Source of the DNA: Acidobacteriota bacterium
GTDB lineage: Bacteria > Acidobacteriota > Terriglobia > Bryobacterales > UBA6623
Assembly: GCA_016125275.1 (NCBI GenBank)
Contig: WGMB01000011.1
Coordinates: 62,001 to 126,000 of the forward strand
Length of the DNA stretch: 64,000 nucleotides
Direction: 5' to 3'
Both the position numbers and the translations under genes were made by a program. Shown here one piece after another: positions 39,101 to 64,000 of the stretch (positions are counted from its first letter, which is position 1; the number at the start of each line of letters is the position of its first letter). The notes beneath the pieces were generated by a model, which was not told the origin of the DNA, made no database searches, and was given only the letters and a program-made list of their open reading frames with translations.

Positions 39101-42100
39101 CGCTCAAGGAGCTGGGCCTGGATTCGCTGATGGCGGTGGAGCTGCGCAACCGCCTCACGCGCCATCTGGACCGGCCTCTGCCGGCGACGCTCGTCTTCGA
39201 CTACCCGACCGTCGGCGCGATCATCGAGCATCTGCGCGAAGGCGAAGCCCCGGCCTCCGCCGCGCCGGCCGCCGTAACGGCTTTGGCCGCCAACGACCCC
39301 ATCGCCATCCTCGGCATGGGCTGCCGCATGCCCGGCGGGGTGAGCTCGCCCGAACAGCTTTGGCGGCTACTCGTCGACGGCATCGACGCCATTCGAGAGG
39401 TTCCCGCCGACCGCTGGGACATCGACCAGTACTACGACCCCAGACCCGCCACGCCGGGCAAGATGTCCACGCGCTGGGGCGGCTTCGTCGAGGGGATCGA
39501 CCTGTTCGACGCGAGCTTCTTCGGCATCTCGCCGCGCGAGGCCGCCAGCCTGGACCCGCAGCAGCGGCTGCTGCTGGAGGTCGCCTGGGAGGCGGTCGAA
39601 CGCGCCGGCATCGCCCCGCATTCGCTCAATGGCAGCGCCACCGGAGTCTTCGTGGGCCTCTCCACCACAGACTACGGCACCCTGCAGCTCAAGGCCGGCG
39701 ACCCGAGCGCGATCGACCTGTACTTCGGCACCGGCAACGCCATCAGCGTGGCCGCCGGGCGAGTGTCGTACGTGCTGGGCCTGCAAGGGCCTTGCGTGGC
39801 GCTCGATACGGCCTGCTCCTCGTCGCTTACCGCCGTCCACATGGCCTGCCAGAGCCTGCGGCTCGGCGAGTGCGAGCTGGCGCTGGCCGGCGGCGTCAAC
39901 GCCATCCTCACGCCCGACGCGCTCATCAACTTCTCCCAGGCCCACATGATGGCTCTGGACGGGCGCTGCAAGACCTTCGACGCCTCCGCCGACGGCTTCG
40001 TGCGCGGCGAGGGCTGCGGCCTGCTCGTGCTCAAGCGTCTGTCCGACGCCGTTCGCGACGGAGACCCTGTGCTGGCGGTGGTGCGCGGCTCGGCCGTCAA
40101 CCAGGACGGCCGCAGCAACGGCCTGACCGCGCCCAACGGCCCCTCGCAGGAGGCCGTACTGCGGGCCGCCCTTCGGCGCGCCGGCGTCCAACCGGCGGAG
40201 GTCGGCTACGTGGAAGCCCATGGGACCGGCACGTCGCTGGGCGATCCGATCGAGATCCAGGCGCTCAGCGCCGTGCTGGGCGAAGGGCGCGAACAACCGT
40301 TGCTGGTCGGTTCGATCAAGACCAACGTCGGCCACCTGGAAGCCGCCGCCGGCGTGGCCGGCTTGATGAAGACCGTGCTGGCTCTGGGCGAGGGACGCAT
40401 TCCCGCCAGCCTGCACCTGGTCACTCCAAATCCTCACATCGCCTGGGACCGCCTGCCGGTAGAGGTCGCCACGGCGCTCACGCCCTGGCCGGAGAGCTAC
40501 GAGCGGCGCCTGGCCGGCGTCAGCGGCTTCGGCATCAGCGGCACCAACGCCCACGTGGTCGTCGAAGAGGCTCCGACCGCGCCGGACGCGCCCGCCTCAA
40601 CGGACAGGCCCCTCCACTTACTGGCGCTGTCGGCTCGCTCCGCCGGCGCGCTGCGCGAGCTCGCCGCGCGCTACGCGGACCACTTGGCCGCGCATCCCGA
40701 GCAGAGCTTCGCCGACGTCTGCCACACGGCCAACGCGGCGCGGACGCACTTCGCCCATCGCTTGGCCGTAGTGGCCGGAACGGCGGAAGCCGCCCGCCAG
40801 AAGCTGTTCGTGGCGGCGCCGCCGGCCCCAGCCGTCGGGCAGCCCAAGGTCGCCTTCCTGTTCACCGGGCAGGGCGCGCAGTACGCCGGCATGGGCCGCG
40901 GACTGTATGAGACCCAGCCGACCTTCCGCGCCGCCATCGACCAGTGCGCCGCCTTGCTGGAGCCTTTGCTCGACGCCCCGCTGACGGAGCTGCTCTTCGA
41001 CGGGGGCCGGATGGAGCAGACGCGCTATGCGCAGCCCGCCATCGTGGCGCTGGAGTGGGCTCTGGCCGAGCTTTGGAGATCGTGGGGAGTATGGCCGGCG
41101 GCCGTGTTGGGCCACAGCGTGGGCGAGATCGCGGCGGCCTGCGTGGCCGGCGCGCTGAGCCTGCCGGACGCCCTGCGCTTGGCGGCGGTCCGCGGACGGC
41201 TGATGGAAGAGTCCGCGCGGGGCGGCGCCATGGCCGCCGTCTTCGCGCCGCCAAGGGATTTTGGCGAAGGCGTCAGCGTCGCCGCGCTCAACGCTCCCAC
41301 CGAGACCGTCATCGCCGGGTCCGCCGAAGCCGTGGAGGCAGCCCTGGAGCGCCTCGCCGCCGAGGGCGTCAAGACCCGCAGGCTGCCGATGCAGTACGCC
41401 TTCCACTCGGCGCTGCTGGACCCCACGCTCGACGAGCTGGAGCGCGAAGCCGCGGCGCTGGAATTCTCCGAGGCCGAGATTCCGGTCTTCAGTTGCCTCA
41501 GCGGCGACGCCTCCGCCGACCTGACGGCCGCCGCCTACTGGCGCCGCCAGGCGCGCGAGCCGGTGCGCTTCGCCGAGGCTCTGGCGGGCTTGCGCGCCGC
41601 CGGCTACACGGCTTTCCTCGAGATGGGGCCGCACCCGGTGCTGATCGCCGCCGGGCGCCGCGCCGACGACGAGGAGACCGCACTGTGGCTGCCCAGCCTG
41701 CGCCGGGACCGCGAAGACTTCGAGCAGCTCCTGGAGAGCCTGGGCCGCTTCTACACCGCCGGCGGCGCAGTGGACTGGCGGGGCTTCGACCGAGACTTTC
41801 CGCGCCGGAGGCTGGCGCTGCCCACCTACCCCTTCCAGCGGGAGCGCTACTGGATCCAGCCTGCGGCGCCGCCCAAGGCGGGCCCGGCCCCGTCAGCGTC
41901 GCTGACCGGACGCAGGCTCAGCTCGCCCGCCCTGCAATCCACGGTCTTCGAGAGCGTCGTGAGCGCTACGGCCCCGGCGCTGCTGGCGGACCACAAGGTC
42001 TACGGGACCGTGATCGCCCCGGCGGCGGGCTTCGCCGTCCAGGCCCTGCACGCGGCCGGCGGAGGGGCCATCGAGGAGCTCTTGCTCTCCGAGGCGCTGG

Positions 42101-44389
42101 TCCTGCCCGCCGACGAGCAGCGCCTCGTGCACGTGATCGCGAGCCCTTGCGGCGACCGCACGGCCATCGAGATCCACAGCCGCGGCGCGGATGCGGACGC
42201 CGACGCACCCTGGACCCTCCACGCCCGAGCCTTCGTGGGAGAACCCGCTGAAGCCGCGGAACCCATCGAAAGCCCGGAGGCGGCCCGCGCTCGCTGCCCG
42301 GTCGAGGTCTCGGGCGAAGCCTTGTACGCCCGAGCGGCGGAACGGCGGCTCCAGTTCGGCCCCTCCTTCCGCTGGATCGAGCGACTGTGGCAGGGCGAGG
42401 GAGAGGCCCTGGCGCGACTGGCCGGGCCCGCCACGGCCGATGGGGGGCCGGTTCCGCCGGGATTGCTCGACGCCTGCTTTCAGCTCGTGGCCGCCGCCTC
42501 GCCCGCCCCGGACGAGCGCCTCGCGACGATCCCCGTCGGCGTCGACCGCATCCAACTGTTCGGCCCGCCCGAAGGCGAGCTGTGGGGCCACGCCACGGCG
42601 GCCGGGCTGGTCCGGATTCACGGGGCGAACGGCCTGGTGCTCGAGATGCACGGCGTGCAATTGCGCCAAGTTCCGCCGGAGCTGCTGCGCCTGGAGCCGG
42701 TCTCGAACGACACCTGGCTGCACCGCACGGTCTGGGAGCCCGAGCCGCAAAGCGTCAGCGACGCACCGGCAGGGCGCTGGCTGGTCGCCTGCTCGGACGC
42801 CGCGGCCCGGGAAGCGCTCTGCCGGGCGTTGGGCGAGCGAGGTGGCGAGGGAATCCCCGTCGACGCCTCTGTGGACCGGCCGCAGGGAGATTTTCGGGGC
42901 TTGCTCTACATCGAGCCGACCAGCCTCGGCGAAGCCCTGGCGGTCCTGCAAACCTCCCCGGCGCCGGTCTGGCTCATCACCCGGGGCGCCCAGCCGGTGG
43001 GCGAGGCGGCGTCAGCGGAACCCTCGGCCGCCGCCTTGTGGGGCTTGGGACGGTCCGCCGCACTGGAGCAGCCGGAGATTTGGGGCGGCTTGATCGACCT
43101 GGACTCGGCAACCGCCTTGGCGGACCAAGTCTCCGGCATCCTGGCGGAAGCGCTGGCCCCGGCGCCGGCCCGCGAGTCCGCGCTGCGCGCCGGACGCCGC
43201 TTCGTCCCCCGCTTGGAGCCCGTCGAGACCGCGCCCGGCGCGGAGCTGCGACTCCGCCCTGATGCGACGTATCTGCTGACCGGCGGCTTCGGCGGCCTCG
43301 GTCTGCAAGCGGCCGGACGCCTGGCGGAACGCGGCGCGCGCCACCTGGCGCTGCTGGGCCGCAGCGAACCCGGGCCCGAGGCCGTCGCCTTCATCGAGCG
43401 GCTGCGCGGACAGGGCGTTGAGGTCGTCGGGTTGCGGGCCGACGTTGCGCAGGAGCAACAAGTGGCCCAAGCCCTTGCAACCCTGGCCGACACGATGCCG
43501 CCGCTGCGGGGCGTGCTGCACGCCGCCGGCGCGCTCGATGACGGCGTGCTCCGCCAGCAAACCCGGGAGCGCTTCGAGGGGGTCTGGGCGCCGAAGGCGA
43601 CCGGCGCCTGGAACTTGCACCAGCTCACCGCCGGACTGCCGCTGGACTTCTTCGTGCTGTATTCGTCGCTTTCGTCGGCCTTGGGCTCTCCCGGCCAAAC
43701 CGGCTACGCCGCCGCCAACGCCTATCTCGACGGCTTGGCCCACTGGCGCGCGGCGCAGGGCCTGCCGGCGGTGAGCGTCAACTGGGCGCCCTGGGCCGAG
43801 GTCGGCATGGCCGCCGGCAACGACGGGCTGCGGCGTAACTGGGGCGCGCAGGGTTTGACGCCGTTGTCGCCCGAACACGGCCTCGACCTGCTGGAGCAGG
43901 CTCTGCTCAGCGGACGGCCGCAGGTGGCGACGGTCGCGCCGGAGTGGCTGCGCTTCCTGGACCGGCCGGCGGCGCCGCCGTCGGCGTTGCGGGCGGAGCT
44001 GGAAGCCGCCCCGGCCGCCCGGCGAGAGGCCCTGCTGGCCGCGCACGTCCACGACCAGACGGCGGCGGTGCTCGGCCTAGCCGAGGGGTCGGCGCTGCAG
44101 CCGTCCCAGGCCTTCTTCGAGATCGGCATGGACTCGCTGACCGCGCTGGACCTGCGCAACCGGCTGCAGACGAGCCTGGGGCTGAGCCTGCCGCCGACCT
44201 TGGCGCTGGAGCACGGAACCTTGGCCGCCCTGACGGCGCATCTGGCCGAGCTGCTCTTCCCGCCGCAGCTCGACGAACCCGCCGCCGAAGCGGCCGACGA
44301 TGAAGATTTGGCGGCGCTGCTGGCCGAGATCGAGGCGCTCTCCGAGGACGCCATCGACAGCGAGCTCGCGCATCGCATGCAGGGTGACC

Positions 44390-44397
<8 letters not shown>
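33157..44397 (+). CDS. Modular type I polyketide synthase, two modules M7 and M8 (gene 5)
   Basis: Encodes 3746 residues. The ATG at 33157 is the first start after an in-frame stop. The head ([19 protein letters not shown]) has the coiled-coil docking character but differs from the other heads. Domains are KS (34-459), AT (553-878), DH (915-1175), ER (1372-1685), KR (1699-1929), ACP (1955-2029), then KS (2046-2472), AT (2564-2882), DH (2915-3175), KR (catalytic half 3369-3602), ACP (3622-3705) and a tail with [16 protein letters not shown]. It adds a saturated unit and then an alkene. Its first AT is unusual (see M7). The tail is the most divergent in the window, so the gene 5 to gene 6 contact is probably specific. 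The stop overlaps the gene 6 ATG by 8 bases. Confidence 0.97.
33256..39240 (+). other. PKS module M7: KS-AT-DH-ER-KR-ACP with an atypical AT
   Basis: The KS has DTLCSSSLV (Cys204; Leu replaces the usual Ala), [12 protein letters not shown] and NFGHLE. The AT has FSGQGAQ and GHSLGE (Ser648) but QAAHSALM at 748-755 instead of xAFH. It also has [12 protein letters not shown] where relatives have [12 protein letters not shown]. The extender unit is therefore uncertain. The DH motif [11 protein letters not shown] and LLDACFQ are intact. The ER ([22 protein letters not shown]) is of the M5 subtype. The KR has [13 protein letters not shown] and AYAAGNAF. The ACP has [13 protein letters not shown]. 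The beta-carbon should be fully reduced. Confidence 0.92.
39292..44270 (+). other. PKS module M8: KS-AT-DH-KR-ACP (alkene)
   Basis: The KS has [21 protein letters not shown] and NVGHLE and is close to KS6. The AT has FTGQGAQ, GHSVGE and YAFHSA, the malonyl type. The DH motif [11 protein letters not shown] and GLLDACFQ are intact. There is no ER. The KR has [13 protein letters not shown] and GYAAANAY. The ACP reads [13 protein letters not shown], a Met-for-Leu variant of the usual LGLDSL. The expected product is an unbranched alpha,beta-alkene. KS and AT come from different sequence classes here, so a recombination point probably lies just after the KS, near 40570. Confidence 0.92.
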
Positions 44398-50809
<6,412 letters not shown>

Positions 50810-50817
50810 AGCGAACG

Positions 50818-64000
<13,183 letters not shown>

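Noticed and set aside
44300-44389. Start of gene 6 at the in-frame ATG 44300
   Set aside because: The extra 30 residues are Arg/Ser-rich shadow of gene 5's tail. The ATG at 44390 gives a head matching those of genes 2 and 4.

Overview
The whole 64 kb window lies inside one giant cis-AT type I modular polyketide synthase (PKS) locus. Eight co-directional (+) genes fill it almost completely. The first is cut off at the left edge inside an AT domain. The last starts at 60462 and is cut off at the right edge inside a DH domain. I see no NRPS domains, thioesterase, loading module, tailoring genes, regulators, tRNA/rRNA, IS elements or CRISPR. The DNA is very GC-rich, with frequent TTG leucine codons and short helical docking ends (heads of the [12 protein letters not shown] kind, tails of the [10 protein letters not shown] kind). 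This fits a high-GC Gram-negative polyketide producer such as a myxobacterium better than a streptomycete, but the organism cannot be fixed from this window.

Layout (modules numbered within the window). Gene 1 (1-10781) carries M1 [AT-DH-cMT-KR-ACP] and M2 [KS-AT-DH-ER-KR-ACP]. Gene 2 (10778-15277) is M3 [KS-AT-KR-ACP]. Gene 3 (15274-21696) is M4 [KS-AT-DH-ER-KR-ACP]. Gene 4 (21693-33071) carries M5 [KS-AT-DH-ER-KR-ACP] and M6 [KS-AT-DH-KR-ACP]. Gene 5 (33157-44397) carries M7 [KS-AT-DH-ER-KR-ACP] and M8 [KS-AT-DH-KR-ACP]. Gene 6 (44390-50809) is M9 [KS-AT-DH-ER-KR-ACP]. Gene 7 (50818-60465) carries M10 [KS-AT-KR-ACP] and M11 [KS-AT-DH*-KR-ACP]. Gene 8 (60462-end) begins M12 [KS-AT-DH...]. 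Most gene junctions are 4- or 8-bp overlaps or an 8-bp gap. Only the 85-bp gap between genes 4 and 5 could hold regulatory signals.

If the modules act in order, the chain gains about 24 backbone carbons here. It is strongly reduced: saturated after M2, M4, M5, M7 and M9, an alkene after M1, M6 and M8, hydroxyls after M3 and M10, and M11 ambiguous. The ATs fall into two families. GHSL/VGE with xAFH is malonyl-like. GHSMGE with VASH/xAAH/TASH is tentatively methylmalonyl-like. They nearly alternate along the line. The most notable pattern is that the KS sequence class of every module follows the AT family of the module before it (11 of 11), not always that of its own module. This suggests that AT-to-KS blocks, not KS-to-ACP modules, were the units shuffled during evolution. 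Other oddities are an AT7 with QAAH instead of xAFH, degenerate DH motifs in M4, M9 and M11, KS active-site variants (DTLC in KS7 and KS12; ATACSSA in KS9), and two nearly identical docking interfaces.
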